Assembly (NCBI RefSeq): GCF_004341205.1
Contig: NZ_SLUL01000007.1
Span: forward strand, 1 to 64,000
Source of the DNA: Thermolongibacillus altinsuensis
Lineage (GTDB): Bacteria; Bacillota; Bacilli; Bacillales; Anoxybacillaceae
Length of the DNA: 64,000 nucleotides
Direction of reading: 5' to 3'
The notes below the pieces were generated by a model, which was not told the DNA's origin, ran no database searches, and saw only the letters and a list, made by a program, of their open reading frames with translations. Below are positions 36,392-44,984 of the stretch, in pieces. The position numbers and the translations under genes are program-made. Within the stretch, counting starts at the first letter, position 1. Each line of letters begins with the position of its first letter.

Positions 36392-37150
36392 ATGGCTTAC
36401 ATATATGTTGAAAAATTAGTTCCTTTGTACTATGAAGAAAAAGGATCAGGAACACCCATTGTATTTATTCACCCACCTGGAATGGGAAGCGTTACATTTC
36501 ATCGTCAACATGCTCTTTCATCTTCGTTTCGCATCATTACGTATGATTTACGAGGAAACGGAAAAAGCGGAAAAGGAATAAAGAAAATCACAATGGATTT
36601 GCTGGCAAGCGATTTGCATCAACTATTGAATGAGCTGCAAATTGAGCGAGCCATTGTTTGTGGTTACTCAAACGGAGGCTCCATTGCTCAACATTTTGCT
36701 CTTTCTTATCCGCATCAAGTCGAAAAATTAATATTAATTGGGGGCTTTTCGGAAGTTTGCACCCATTTGCTTTACCTAGAATTTTTGCTCGGAATTTATA
36801 CGGTCAAATATCGCAGCATTCCTTTGTTAGCAAAAGTGCTTGGAAAAGCTCACGGAAAAACAAAAGATGAGAAGAAAATGATTGAACATTACGCTCGATT
36901 ATGCGATCAAGATCGCTTGTATGAAATGTATGTGGAAGGGCTTCATTACCGATCCACTCATCGGCTCTATGAGCTAAATATACCGATTTTGCTCATTTAT
37001 GGCGCTCTTGACTATTATGTTCATGAGTATGGGCGCATTTTCCAAAAGCACGCTCACCATGTTGATATTGTTTATGTCGAAAATGCAAAGCATCAAATTC
37101 CAACGAAACACGCTGATGAATTAAATGCTATTATTCGCGCCTATCATTAA
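36392..37150 (+). CDS. Alpha/beta-fold hydrolase
   Basis: 252 residues. Oxyanion loop FIHPPGMGS, nucleophile elbow CGYSNGGS (Ser near 92), acid GALDYYV and a late histidine in VENAKHQIP. A complete triad suggests an active esterase or other hydrolase; the substrate is not predictable. No signal peptide. GAGGGG is seven bases before the ATG. Monocistronic, ending before two hairpins. Confidence 0.85.
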   Translation: MAYIYVEKLVPLYYEEKGSGTPIVFIHPPGMGSVTFHRQHALSSSFRIITYDLRGNGKSGKGIKKITMDLLASDLHQLLNELQIERAIVCGYSNGGSIAQHFALSYPHQVEKLILIGGFSEVCTHLLYLEFLLGIYTVKYRSIPLLAKVLGKAHGKTKDEKKMIEHYARLCDQDRLYEMYVEGLHYRSTHRLYELNIPILLIYGALDYYVHEYGRIFQKHAHHVDIVYVENAKHQIPTKHADELNAIIRAYH

Positions 37151-37189
37151 GAATCTTCATTTTTTCACATTTAGGCTCTTTTTTCATCA

Positions 37190-37224
37190 AAACAGGGTTC
37201 AGACTCAGTGTCTGAACCCTGTTT
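37190..37224 (+). terminator. Long perfect hairpin after the hydrolase gene
   Basis: A 15-bp perfect stem AAACAGGGTTCAGAC/GTCTGAACCCTGTTT with loop TCAGT. It is the likely end of the plus-strand hydrolase transcript. Confidence 0.85.
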
Positions 37225-37236
37225 GTCTACAGTCTG

Positions 37237-37268
37237 AAACAACCGTCGGAAGTGACCGACGGTTGTTT
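37237..37268 (-). terminator. Terminator of the antiporter gene
   Basis: The stem AAACAACCGTCGG/CCGACGGTTGTTT directly follows the antiporter stop on the minus strand. Confidence 0.8.
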
Positions 37269-38416
37269 TACGCTGCTTTTTCAACAGTTCCTTTCCCTTT
37301 AAAAATGAATTTCATTAACGGTGGCGTCACAATCGTCGTCACAAGGACAACAACGACAATGACCGCAAATAAGTCGCTCGAAATGAGTGCTTGATCCAAA
37401 CCGATTCCCGCAATAATTAAAGCAACTTCCCCACGCGACACCATTCCTGCACCGACAGCGAGCGAGCTGCGCCAGCCAAATCCGCCAAGTTTAGCTCCTG
37501 CTGCACATCCGACTAGCTTCGTTAACACAGCTAAAACACTTAAACCAAAAATAAGCCAAATATGATCACCAATTCCAATAATTTCTACAGTCACCCCGAT
37601 CGATGTAAAGAAAACAGGAACAAAAATGGAATAACTAATAGTCTCCACTTTTTCAAATACTTCATGTTTGTAATTGGTTAAGCTAACCGCTAAGCCAGCG
37701 ATATAAGAACCGATAATGGCCGCAACCCCCGCATATTCAGCTAAGTAAGCGAAAAAGAAACAAATAATGAGCGCAGCCGAGATGACCGTCTCAGTCACAC
37801 GAAGCGGTGCAAATTTTTTCAAAACAATCGGAACGACTTTCCAAGCTAATAAAACAGCAATTGCAAAGAATGCAACTTTCTTTAAAACCACTTGCGTAAT
37901 ATTCACATCTCCACCTGCAAAACTCATTAAAAACGCAAGCGCGATAATAACAAGAATGTCATCAATGACCGCAGCTCCCAAAATGGTCGCCCCTTCTTTT
38001 GATTTTAATTGATCCATTTCTTTTAACGCTTGAACAGAAATACTCACGCTTGTTGCTGATAGCAACAATCCGAGGAACATTGCTTGCATTGGCGATAAAC
38101 CAATCGATATACCAGCTAAATAACCAAGCAACATCGGCATGGCAATTCCGAGCACACCGACATACGTAGCCGCTTTTCCTGATCGCTTAAATTCATCGAT
38201 ATCGGTTTCTAATCCAGCAATAAACATGAGCAAAATAACTCCGATTTGACTAATTTCTTTTAAAATGTCGGTATTGTCAACAATCCCTAGCACAGAAGGA
38301 CCGAGTACGATTCCGATCAACAATTTCCCAAGAACGGCAGGTTGGCCAAGACGCACGCTAATATCTCCTGCTACCTTTGCGGCGAATAAAATCGCTGCCA
38401 ATTCTAAAATAAGCAT
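37268..38416 (-). CDS. CPA2-family monovalent cation/proton antiporter (NapA/GerN type)
   Basis: 382 residues with about 12 membrane helices and no RCK/TrkA domain, the size of NapA/GerN. The double-aspartate motif of electrogenic antiporters is present (GAAVIDDILVI, helix 5), with LGKLLIGIVLGP near the start and MVSRGEVALIIAG in the C-terminal half. It should exchange Na+ or K+ for protons at the cell membrane. The ribosome site GGAGAG precedes the ATG. The exact ion cannot be told; GerN-like germination roles exist but are not implied here. Confidence 0.88.
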   Translation of the reverse strand: MLILELAAILFAAKVAGDISVRLGQPAVLGKLLIGIVLGPSVLGIVDNTDILKEISQIGVILLMFIAGLETDIDEFKRSGKAATYVGVLGIAMPMLLGYLAGISIGLSPMQAMFLGLLLSATSVSISVQALKEMDQLKSKEGATILGAAVIDDILVIIALAFLMSFAGGDVNITQVVLKKVAFFAIAVLLAWKVVPIVLKKFAPLRVTETVISAALIICFFFAYLAEYAGVAAIIGSYIAGLAVSLTNYKHEVFEKVETISYSIFVPVFFTSIGVTVEIIGIGDHIWLIFGLSVLAVLTKLVGCAAGAKLGGFGWRSSLAVGAGMVSRGEVALIIAGIGLDQALISSDLFAVIVVVVLVTTIVTPPLMKFIFKGKGTVEKAA

Positions 38417-38501
38417 CTCTCACTCTCCTTTCCATTATTCAAAAACGAAATATGACCTTCATTAACTACGTTTATAGTGTGCAAAAAGTTTCAACTTCTA
38501 T

Positions 38502-38547
38502 AAAAAAACACTTCCGATCATCTCCTCAAGGCAGATGATCGGAAGTG
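38502..38547 (-). terminator. Terminator after hemAT
   Basis: The stem CACTTCCGATCATCT/AGATGATCGGAAGTG is followed by TTTTTTT on the minus strand. Confidence 0.93.
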
Positions 38548-38568
38548 CTCATCTTCTTACATCCATTT

Positions 38569-38634
38569 TCACAAAAAAGCAATCATTCCCATCAAAAGAG
38601 CTAATTTTTTCTCTTGTTGATCAAAACGTTTCAT
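38569..38634 (-). CDS. Candidate 21-residue peptide downstream of hemAT
   Basis: A frame starting at an ATG that directly follows the hemAT TAA, seven bases after AGGGGA. It reads KRFDQQEKKLALLMGMIAFL after Met and lies before the shared terminator. Coupling to hemAT translation and the well-placed ribosome site make it more than chance, but the size prevents certainty. A polar start and hydrophobic end would suit membrane or receptor association. Confidence 0.4.
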   Translation of the reverse strand: MKRFDQQEKKLALLMGMIAFL

Positions 38635-39936
38635 TTACAGTTCCCCTGCCATTGCTTCGAGCTCCTCAGTCGAGGCCGAAACGTGGGAAATCGCTTCATG
38701 AATTTCAGATACAACGTTTACACATGTTTTCATTTCTTGGTCAATGCGCAAATTTTTTTCGCGAATGCGTTGTAGAGATGCCGCAAGCTCATCAAAAAAT
38801 GCATTAATATCGCGCATATTGTTTGCGCCATTGGCCACTAAATGTGAAACAACCTGCAATGATTCAGAAATGTGATTAATTTTTTCATTAATCTCTGTCA
38901 AAATGTCCACAACATCTGATACAGACTGTTTTGTCTGAAAAGCAAGCTTTCGCACTTCGTCAGCAACGACAGCAAATCCTTTCCCATGCTCTCCCGCGCG
39001 CGCTGCTTCAATCGATGCATTTAAAGAAAGCATATTCGTTTGATCGGCGATGGCTGTAACCAGATTTGTAATGTTTTCAATTTTATTTGCTGATTGCTTT
39101 AAGTTTGTCATATCCGTTTGGATTTGCTTCATTTTCGTATCAATGTCGCACATCTCCATTAACTGGGATTGCAGCTGATCTTTTCCTTTTTCGGATTTGT
39201 GAGCACTCGTTTCAGCGATCGACGATGCCTCGTGCGCAAACGATAAAATTTCATTGGCTTGCATGTTCAAGGAAGAAACGGAAGCGCTTACTTCTTCCGA
39301 AACATTGCCGAGATTATAAATGGCCTCTTTTAATTGCTGTTTCATTTCATTTTTAATTCGCTCGATTTGTAGGCGCAGCTTTTCATTTTCCTTTTCATAT
39401 TGCTCCAACACGAGTTGCTGTTCAAAATTTAACATTTTCGAAATGGATTTCATCACCGCAAATAAATGAGCCGGCTCATTGAAATATCGAGAGATGACAG
39501 CAAAAAGGGATTCAAATAAATGTTGGAACGAAGCGATATACCACTTCGGTTCAAGACCGATTCGCAAATGCGCCAGCGCAATTCGTCGTCTTTTTTCAAT
39601 AAACGCTTCGTCGATTTTTCCATTAAACATTTCAATAACATGAATCGTTAATGTTTTTTTTAGCCGTTCAATCGAACTATGCGCTTCAATGATCTCAAGC
39701 ATTTCGCTTTCTTTTTGCAACGCGCTATAAAATTGGTCGATAATATCATGAACATTTGCTTCTATGTAACGTTTCGCGGAAGCTAAAATGGCTAAATCCC
39801 GCTCGGTAAAATCAATGAGCGAAAGCTGTCTCTCGATCATTTCATGTCCGAAACGAATCGATTTGGCTTGTGTATTCAATACACGCTCAAATTGTTCGTC
39901 TACTTCTTCTCGTTTTTTTAATGCAAAAAACCGCAT
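38635..39936 (-). CDS. hemAT: Heme-based aerotactic transducer HemAT
   Basis: 433 residues: an N-terminal globin-coupled sensor (about 25-180) and a C-terminal methyl-accepting signalling domain with the tip [20 protein letters not shown]. The proximal heme histidine is H123 in [18 protein letters not shown], the same number as in B. subtilis HemAT. It is soluble, with no membrane helix, and binds O2 to direct aerotaxis through CheA. Strong ribosome site GGAGG. Monocistronic apart from a possible small peptide frame. Confidence 0.95.
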   Translation of the reverse strand: MRFFALKKREEVDEQFERVLNTQAKSIRFGHEMIERQLSLIDFTERDLAILASAKRYIEANVHDIIDQFYSALQKESEMLEIIEAHSSIERLKKTLTIHVIEMFNGKIDEAFIEKRRRIALAHLRIGLEPKWYIASFQHLFESLFAVISRYFNEPAHLFAVMKSISKMLNFEQQLVLEQYEKENEKLRLQIERIKNEMKQQLKEAIYNLGNVSEEVSASVSSLNMQANEILSFAHEASSIAETSAHKSEKGKDQLQSQLMEMCDIDTKMKQIQTDMTNLKQSANKIENITNLVTAIADQTNMLSLNASIEAARAGEHGKGFAVVADEVRKLAFQTKQSVSDVVDILTEINEKINHISESLQVVSHLVANGANNMRDINAFFDELAASLQRIREKNLRIDQEMKTCVNVVSEIHEAISHVSASTEELEAMAGEL

Positions 39937-40028
39937 GATGTGTCCTCCTTAATTAGTAAAAACAACGTGGTTACAATATTTTTATATTAACGGAAAGATT
40001 TGAAAAATAAAAGATAATTTTTTCCTAA

Positions 40029-40060
40029 AAAAATAAAAACACCCATTTGAATCTATGGGT
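40029..40060 (-). terminator. Terminator of the YvrJ-family gene
   Basis: The stem ACACCCAT/ATGGGTGT is followed by TTTTATTTTTTT on the minus strand and overlaps the gene end. Confidence 0.88.
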
Positions 40061-40199
40061 GTTCTTCTTTCCATTGTTCCGCTAACATATGAATGGAGGC
40101 AATGACGGAATCAAGTTTTGCTTCAATTCGATGCAGTAAGTAAAACGTCACAACGACTGGAAAACCGACATCGGAAATGAGCGAAAGATACGTATCCAT
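40053..40199 (-). CDS. YvrJ family small protein
   Basis: 48 residues: MDTYLSLISDVGFPVVVTFY, then LLHRIEAKLDSVIASIHMLA and a charged tail. The GFPVVVTFYLLHRIE core matches the YvrJ family, short single-helix membrane proteins of Bacillaceae with no known function. The ribosome site AAAGGAG is eight bases before the ATG. It follows the DUF1659 and DUF2922 genes, a grouping seen repeatedly in this family of organisms, with a hairpin in between. Confidence 0.85.
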   Translation of the reverse strand: MDTYLSLISDVGFPVVVTFYLLHRIEAKLDSVIASIHMLAEQWKEEHP

Positions 40200-40220
40200 T
40201 GACTTCTCTCCTTTTTATAA

Positions 40221-40247
40221 GAGAGCTGGCTCAAAAAGAACCAGCTC
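40221..40247 (-). terminator. Hairpin between the DUF2922 and YvrJ genes
   Basis: The stem GAGCTGGTTC/GAGCCAGCTC with loop TTTTT is followed by TCTTATAAAAAGG. Probably a partial terminator. Confidence 0.7.
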
Positions 40248-40254
40248 TTTCTGT

Positions 40255-40473
40255 TTAAGCAAATGCCCACTCTAAAACTTCTTTTGACACGATGCGGGCT
40301 CCTTTTTTTGCTACCAAATCACCGCCGCTTGAAGTAAAAACGTTTGCTGCGATGATCAAATCCATGACGTTGGCCACCTGTGTGTCCGTAAGTGATTCAA
40401 GCGGCTGATCAATCGTTAAACGAACAACTTTTCCTTCCTGATTGACAAATTGCAACTCCAACGTTTTTTCCAC
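40255..40473 (-). CDS. DUF2922 family protein
   Basis: 72 residues: KTLELQFVNQEGKVVRLTID, a two-strand start, then a helix (TDTQVANVMDLIIAANVF) and a glycine turn, the DUF2922 pattern. Function unknown. A GTG start seven bases after GGAGGG. It follows the DUF1659 gene by 12 bases, so the two are co-transcribed; their products are similar in size and may form a complex. Confidence 0.85.
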   Translation of the reverse strand: MEKTLELQFVNQEGKVVRLTIDQPLESLTDTQVANVMDLIIAANVFTSSGGDLVAKKGARIVSKEVLEWAFA

Positions 40474-40485
40474 TGTTCATCCCTC

Positions 40486-40692
40486 CTATTCACCTAATAC
40501 ATGGAAATCCGTACGCTGTACGTGAGCAAGTGAAGCACTTTGTAAAGATGCAAGCGCCTGAGCGACTGAAAAAAGGGAACTTTCCGTTGCTGTCGGCTTA
40601 ATGTTGCTGTAATTTTTGTTTTTATAAAGCGGCTTGCCGTCTTCCGTCATACCGTTTTCAAATACAAGACGCAGTTGTGAGCGCTGAATCAT
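40486..40692 (-). CDS. DUF1659 family protein
   Basis: 68 residues: IQRSQLRLVFENGMTEDGKP, LYKNKNYSNIKPTATE, then a helix SLFSVAQALASLQS, the DUF1659 pattern. Function unknown. The ATG six bases after AGGAGGTG is preferred to a GTG three codons upstream, which is part of the ribosome site. First gene of the DUF1659-DUF2922-YvrJ group. Confidence 0.85.
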   Translation of the reverse strand: MIQRSQLRLVFENGMTEDGKPLYKNKNYSNIKPTATESSLFSVAQALASLQSASLAHVQRTDFHVLGE

Positions 40693-40760
40693 TTCCTCCA
40701 CCTCCTTTCACCTCTACTATCGCAAAAAAAGGTGAAAAGGTTAGGTGGCATGAAAATTTT

Positions 40761-41072
40761 TTAGTTCATCCACTTTTCCGCCCACTTTTGTACTTCGTTC
40801 ATCGCTTTTTGCAATTCTTTTCCTTTGTCTGTAAGTTCATATTCGATACGCACAGGCGTTTCTGGATACACATGCCGAACGACAATTCCTTCTTCTTCAA
40901 GCTCCTTTAATCGTTCCGTTAACATTTTTTGACTAATATGCGGAATGGTTTCAGCTAATTCCTTAAAACGAAGCGGACCGCGAAGCAATACATGAATGAT
41001 TAAACCATTCCACCGCTTTCCTAATAACGCAAAAGCAGCTTCGAATTTTGGGCATAAATGAAGATTTTTCAT
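40761..41072 (-). CDS. yodB: HxlR-family redox-sensing repressor YodB
   Basis: About 103 residues, a winged-helix HxlR/DUF24 regulator. The redox cysteine is the only one near the N-terminus (NLHLCPKFEAAF), equivalent to Cys6 of B. subtilis YodB; LLGKRWNGLIIHVLL and ISQKMLTERLKELEEEG match YodB closely as recalled. YodB represses a nitroreductase gene and an azoreductase gene and is released by quinones and diamide. Here the divergent neighbour is that nitroreductase (yodC). The C-terminal cysteines of the B. subtilis protein are absent, so a mixed intra-protein disulfide is unlikely. Confidence 0.88.
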   Translation of the reverse strand: MKNLHLCPKFEAAFALLGKRWNGLIIHVLLRGPLRFKELAETIPHISQKMLTERLKELEEEGIVVRHVYPETPVRIEYELTDKGKELQKAMNEVQKWAEKWMN

Positions 41073-41140
41073 CATCATCACCTATTCTTTTTACATAATT
41101 AAACGCGCTTTGTTACATACCAAATGAGACCCCGAAAAAC

Positions 41141-41169
41141 TTGACAGATCTATATATTCATCTTATCAT
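41141..41169 (+). promoter_or_regulatory. Strong SigA promoter of yodC
   Basis: TTGACA (41141-41146) and TATCAT (41164-41169) are 17 bases apart, about 80 bases before the yodC start. The region 41177-41200 (AACTAACAAAAAGTAAGTAA) between promoter and gene is the likely YodB operator, by position only. Confidence 0.8.
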
Positions 41170-41248
41170 AGCCTCATGAAACATTTAACTAACAAAAAGT
41201 AAGTAACTTTATTTTTGTAATAAAAAATAAAAAATGGAGGAATTTACC

Positions 41249-41875
41249 ATGAATGTCAAACAAGAGTTATCCTTTTTTTCGTTGATTGAAGAACGGAAAT
41301 CTGTACGTAAATACGATCCAACTGTATCCATTTCTAAGGAAGAGTTAATTGAGATTTTAGAAGCAGCCGGAAAAGCTCCTTCTGCATGGAATTTGCAACA
41401 TTGGCATTTCGTCATTATTCAAGGTAAAGAAGCACAGCAACGTCTTCTTCCAATCGCCTATAACCAACAACAAATCGTCGATGCTTCCGCTGTTGTTGCT
41501 GTTTTAGGCGATTTAAAAGCAAATGAAAATACAGATCTAGTATACAATCCGCTTGTCGAACAAGGATTTATGACACAAGAAATAAAAGAAACACTCGCAA
41601 ACCAAATCGCTCAAGCTTATAAAAATAAACAATACGCTCGCGATGCAGCATTCAGCAATGCCTCTTTAGCAGCGATGCAACTCATGTTGGCAGCAAAAGC
41701 AAAAGGATGGGACACATGCCCAATCGGCGGGTTTGACACAGAACAATTCGTCAAACAATTCAACATCTCTGACCGTTACGTGCCAGTAATGTTGATTACA
41801 ATTGGAAAAGCAGCCGCTCCTGCTCATAAATCATTGCGCCTTCCTGTGACAAAACTAACAACATGGGTAGAATAA
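41249..41875 (+). CDS. yodC: FMN-dependent nitroreductase YodC
   Basis: 208 residues of the nitroreductase family: ERKSVRKYD and KAPSAWNLQHWHF (FMN binding) near the start, GGFDTEQF late. It closely follows B. subtilis YodC as recalled. It should reduce quinones and nitroaromatics with NAD(P)H to avoid thiol damage. The ATG eight bases after GGAGG is used. Divergent to yodB and followed by a bidirectional terminator. Confidence 0.92.
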   Translation: MNVKQELSFFSLIEERKSVRKYDPTVSISKEELIEILEAAGKAPSAWNLQHWHFVIIQGKEAQQRLLPIAYNQQQIVDASAVVAVLGDLKANENTDLVYNPLVEQGFMTQEIKETLANQIAQAYKNKQYARDAAFSNASLAAMQLMLAAKAKGWDTCPIGGFDTEQFVKQFNISDRYVPVMLITIGKAAAPAHKSLRLPVTKLTTWVE

Positions 41876-41876
41876 G

Positions 41877-41911
41877 AAAAAAGGTCCGTCTCACTGATTA
41901 GACGGACCTTC
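41877..41911. terminator. Bidirectional terminator yodC/kinase
   Basis: The stem AAGGTCCGTCT/AGACGGACCTT lies between convergent genes with A/T runs on both sides. Confidence 0.92.
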
Positions 41912-43183
41912 TTCATGTTTGCCGGCTTCTTTATAAAGCGGAAGAATAATATGCACATTCGTCCCTTTCCCAACTTCGCTTTCGATTTGTAACGATCCTT
42001 TATGTTCGTGAATGATTTTTGTACTAATGGTCAAGCCTAATCCCATTCCTTTTTCCTTTAATGTATAAAATGGTTCGCCAAGTCTTTTTAATCGCTCTTG
42101 TTCAATTCCTTTTCCCGTATCAGAAATGGTAATTTTTATTCGATCTTGCTCCATATAAGCGACTTCGATTCGAATGGTTCCTCCTTTTGGCATTGCCTCT
42201 AACGCATTTTTAAGAATATTAATAAACACTTGGATCAGTTCATTCCGTTCCCCATAGATAAATGGATTCACCCATCGATTTGAATATTCAATCGTTACAT
42301 TTTGCAAAAGTGCTTGATGGGCGACAAGACTCGTTACATAATCGAGCACCTCGTTTAATCGAAAAGCTCGGTACGATTTCATTTGCGGTTTTGAAAGAAC
42401 GAGCAGTTCTCCAACAATTTGATCGATTCTTTCTAATTCTTGTAAAATAATCAACACGTATGAATCGTTTACTTGCTTCGTTTTCTTCATGATCTGCATA
42501 AACCCTTTAATGGATGTTAATGGATTGCGAATTTCATGAGCAATTCCCGCAGCGAGTTGTCCGACAACGGAAAGTTTTTCACGTTTTAACAACAGTGCTT
42601 CTGCCGTTTTTTGTTGCGTAATATCCCGTCCAATCGCGACTAATCCTTTTCGTTTCCCATTTTCATGAAAAAGCGGAACCTTAATAACATCGAACGTTTT
42701 TACTTCCCCGCTTGGCACAGAAAAAGATTCTTCAGAACGCGTGATTGTTTTTGCCTTCCATGCCTCTTCATCCGAACGCTCACAATATAAAAACACCTCT
42801 TTAAAATAAGGGGAATATTCGGCTAACTCCCGATCTGTTTTTCCTTTGTAATCGACATGTTCCAATTGATACAATTTCCGGCCAAATTCATTGACCTTCA
42901 ACCATCTTCCTTGTCCATCTTTAAAACAAACAAAGTCAGGCATCGCATTAATAAGCGTTGAAAGCTCTTGCTCGCTCTCAGCCATTCGTTTCAATTCTTG
43001 GCGATTTTTTAACGCCATATGAAAGAAAAAGGCCGAAAGAGCAACAAAAATCCATCCTTTTACCGTTTGAATAAACGTAACTGTTTGCTGTGAAAGCGAT
43101 AAATGGGAAATATATAAGTCTGTAAGTGTAATCCAACATAAACTAGCAAAAATATATAGAGGAACAATATATTTCATAGACAA
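41891..43183 (-). CDS. PAS-containing sensor histidine kinase
   Basis: 430 residues: two membrane helices (about 5-22 and 40-60) with almost no outer loop, a PAS domain (70-195), HisKA with AAGIAHEIRNPLTSIKG (His near 218) and an ATPase domain with N-box NALEAMPKGG, DTGKGI and GLGLTIS. The phosphorylation-site sequence and the lack of an adjacent regulator fit the sporulation-kinase type that feeds Spo0F, but this is inference. The likely start is TTG after AAAGGA; an ATG two codons on is the alternative. Confidence 0.88.
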   Translation of the reverse strand: MSMKYIVPLYIFASLCWITLTDLYISHLSLSQQTVTFIQTVKGWIFVALSAFFFHMALKNRQELKRMAESEQELSTLINAMPDFVCFKDGQGRWLKVNEFGRKLYQLEHVDYKGKTDRELAEYSPYFKEVFLYCERSDEEAWKAKTITRSEESFSVPSGEVKTFDVIKVPLFHENGKRKGLVAIGRDITQQKTAEALLLKREKLSVVGQLAAGIAHEIRNPLTSIKGFMQIMKKTKQVNDSYVLIILQELERIDQIVGELLVLSKPQMKSYRAFRLNEVLDYVTSLVAHQALLQNVTIEYSNRWVNPFIYGERNELIQVFINILKNALEAMPKGGTIRIEVAYMEQDRIKITISDTGKGIEQERLKRLGEPFYTLKEKGMGLGLTISTKIIHEHKGSLQIESEVGKGTNVHIILPLYKEAGKHEEGPSNQ

Positions 43184-43204
43184 ATGAACGATTTCCTTTC
43201 TTTT

Positions 43205-43450
43205 TCACATTTCTCGAATCCACTGAACAATCTTCGCTGTCAATGATGAAGCCTTTTCAGCTTCTAACACTTTTCTTAACGATTGCTCAATTCGTTTTTG
43301 CACATCTTTCGTTTCTTCTTCATAGCGCACACATATCGACCATTCAAGATCCGGAATGGAAACGACGATATATTCTTCTTTTTTGTTTTCATAAATGTAA
43401 ACGTTTTGCTGTTGATGTTCGTCATGAATCGGTGCTTTACGTATTTTCAT
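43205..43450 (-). CDS. Uncharacterised 81-residue protein
   Basis: A soluble protein with a beta-rich first half (VYIYENKKEEYIVVSIPDLE, then WSICVRY) and a helical second half (KDVQKRIEQSLRKVLEAEKA). No family recognised. It starts after GGCGGGAACGAG and lies 21 bases upstream of the kinase gene on the same strand, so it is probably in that operon. Confidence 0.7.
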   Translation of the reverse strand: MKIRKAPIHDEHQQQNVYIYENKKEEYIVVSIPDLEWSICVRYEEETKDVQKRIEQSLRKVLEAEKASSLTAKIVQWIREM

Positions 43451-43521
43451 CTCGTTCCCGCCTTTCGCTTTTTTTATTTTAACTATATCACGACTATTTT
43501 ACTTTATTCAAAAGAGATTTT

Positions 43522-43577
43522 CACAAAAAGAGGCTGGCTCAAAACATCGCCTCTAGGCAATGTTGAGTCAGCCTTCT
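43522..43577 (-). terminator. Terminator of the SleB/CwlJ-family gene
   Basis: A long imperfect stem AGGCTGACTCAACAT pairs with ATGTTTTGAGCCAGCCT, followed by CTTTTTGTG on the minus strand. Confidence 0.85.
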
Positions 43578-43584
43578 ATTTCTT

Positions 43585-44175
43585 CTATTTCGCAAATACA
43601 TGGTTTCCAATCACGACTGTCACTTGTTTCGAACGAACCCAGTTGCTTTTCGCCGTTTTTGGATTATAAAAATACAATGAACCGCTTCCTAAACCGCGAA
43701 AAGCAAGGGCTTCTTCAACTGCGCGATACGCCTCTGCACTCGGTGGTTGGTTGATCGTTCCGTTTTGTACAGGCGTGAAAGCATAATAACCGCCTGATCG
43801 ATCATAAATCACTTCCTTAATGCTATCCGGAAAATGCGGATGATCGACACGATTTAATACAACCGTTGCTACCGCCACTTTTCCTGCAAACGGTTCGCCT
43901 TTTGCTTCGGCATGAACAAGCCTCGCTAATAAATCTTTTTCATAGGCAGAAATGGATGGTGGAATGGTAAGCCTTTCGCCGACATACAAAACATCGTTCG
44001 TTCGCTTATTGATTTTCTTTAATTCTAGCAACGAAACTCCGTATTGTTTACCGATCTTCCATAACGTGTCCCCTTTTCGAACGGTATGAATCGTTGTTTG
44101 TGCCGACGCCTTTTCATGACAAAACGATAGCATCAAAAATAGCGAGGCAAATGCTAGTACCATTTTTCTCAACAT
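43585..44175 (-). CDS. ykvT: LysM plus SleB-type cell-wall hydrolase YkvT
   Basis: 196 residues: signal peptide (1-25, ending ASAQT), one LysM (28-73, VRKGDTLWKIGKQYG) and a Hydrolase_2 domain (83-196) of the SleB/CwlJ family with the catalytic glutamate in VHAEAKGEPFAGKVAVA, then VLNRVDHPHFPDS. These enzymes are lytic transglycosylase-like and act on cortex or wall glycan. B. subtilis ykvT has the same architecture and neighbourhood. Strong ribosome site AGGAGGG. Confidence 0.9.
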   Translation of the reverse strand: MLRKMVLAFASLFLMLSFCHEKASAQTTIHTVRKGDTLWKIGKQYGVSLLELKKINKRTNDVLYVGERLTIPPSISAYEKDLLARLVHAEAKGEPFAGKVAVATVVLNRVDHPHFPDSIKEVIYDRSGGYYAFTPVQNGTINQPPSAEAYRAVEEALAFRGLGSGSLYFYNPKTAKSNWVRSKQVTVVIGNHVFAK

Positions 44176-44498
44176 GAATCCCTCCTAGTCATTTGCTCGC
44201 TATTAGACTACCAAGAGTTTATTACTCTATCATTATCTAATTGTTGGAAAACGAAAAAAGCGCTTGATATCATGCGGTTTATAAAAGCACTAGCAATTTT
44301 TTCATTTCTACGAAAATCCCCTGTTTCTTCCTTTTCTAGCGAATGATTCATTATAAACGGTCTGCTTTTTTAAGCAATTTTCTAGCTTTCGATCTCTTCT
44401 ATTTATACTGTTTATCGCTTCGACAAACGCGGCATCATTTTTTATTTTACTATTACCGCGGAAAAAACGATGGCGCGCCTTCGGAAAGGAAAAAAAGA

Positions 44499-44984
44499 AT
44501 GAAAGAATCGTTTGAATCCATCGTTGAGCAATATCATTTGCTCATCTATCACGTTATGAAAAAGTTGAACATTTACACAAATGTAGACGAATACTATCAA
44601 ATTGGGCTAATCGCCTTATGGGAAGCTCATGAACATTATGACAAAGCGAAAGGGAAATTTTCATCATTTGCTTTTAAAAAAATATATTGGTCAATGATTT
44701 CAGAAATGCGGCGACAGATCAAGACAAAAAGCGCTCAATATTCTCTCACCGATGAGCTGCTTCATACGTTGCAAACGGAAGGCAAAGACATCCCCATTTC
44801 CAACGAAATGTACGAAGAATGGCTCGCACATTTATCTCCTTGTCAACGAAAGTGGCTCATTGGTTATATCGTAAACGAAAAGACATTAAAAGAAATTGCC
44901 GAGGAAGAAGGGGTGTCTGTCAATACGGTCAAACAATGGCGAATAACAGCGATCAAAAAACTAAAAAAAATAATGCCGCTCTAA
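44499..44984 (+). CDS. Small sigma-70 family sigma factor
   Basis: 161 residues. Region 2 lies in residues 8-70 (EYYQIGLIALWEAHEHYDKA, then KFSSFAFKKIYWSMISEMRR), region 4 in 105-155 with a clear helix-turn-helix (LKEIAEEEGVSVNTVKQW). There is no region 1 or 3, so it resembles small ECF-like or YvrI/Xpf-type factors. No anti-sigma gene adjoins it. The ATG eight bases after AAAGGA is used, not the longer frame. Its regulon is unknown. The final four bases overlap the convergent small gene. Confidence 0.82.
   Translation: MKESFESIVEQYHLLIYHVMKKLNIYTNVDEYYQIGLIALWEAHEHYDKAKGKFSSFAFKKIYWSMISEMRRQIKTKSAQYSLTDELLHTLQTEGKDIPISNEMYEEWLAHLSPCQRKWLIGYIVNEKTLKEIAEEEGVSVNTVKQWRITAIKKLKKIMPL

Noticed and set aside
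44176-44498. Upstream extension of the small sigma factor gene to 44343
   Set aside because: The extra 52 codons encode a hydrophobic, compositionally odd segment, whereas the ATG at 44499 has a good ribosome site and begins a normal region 2. The rest of this 320-base gap shows nothing clear.
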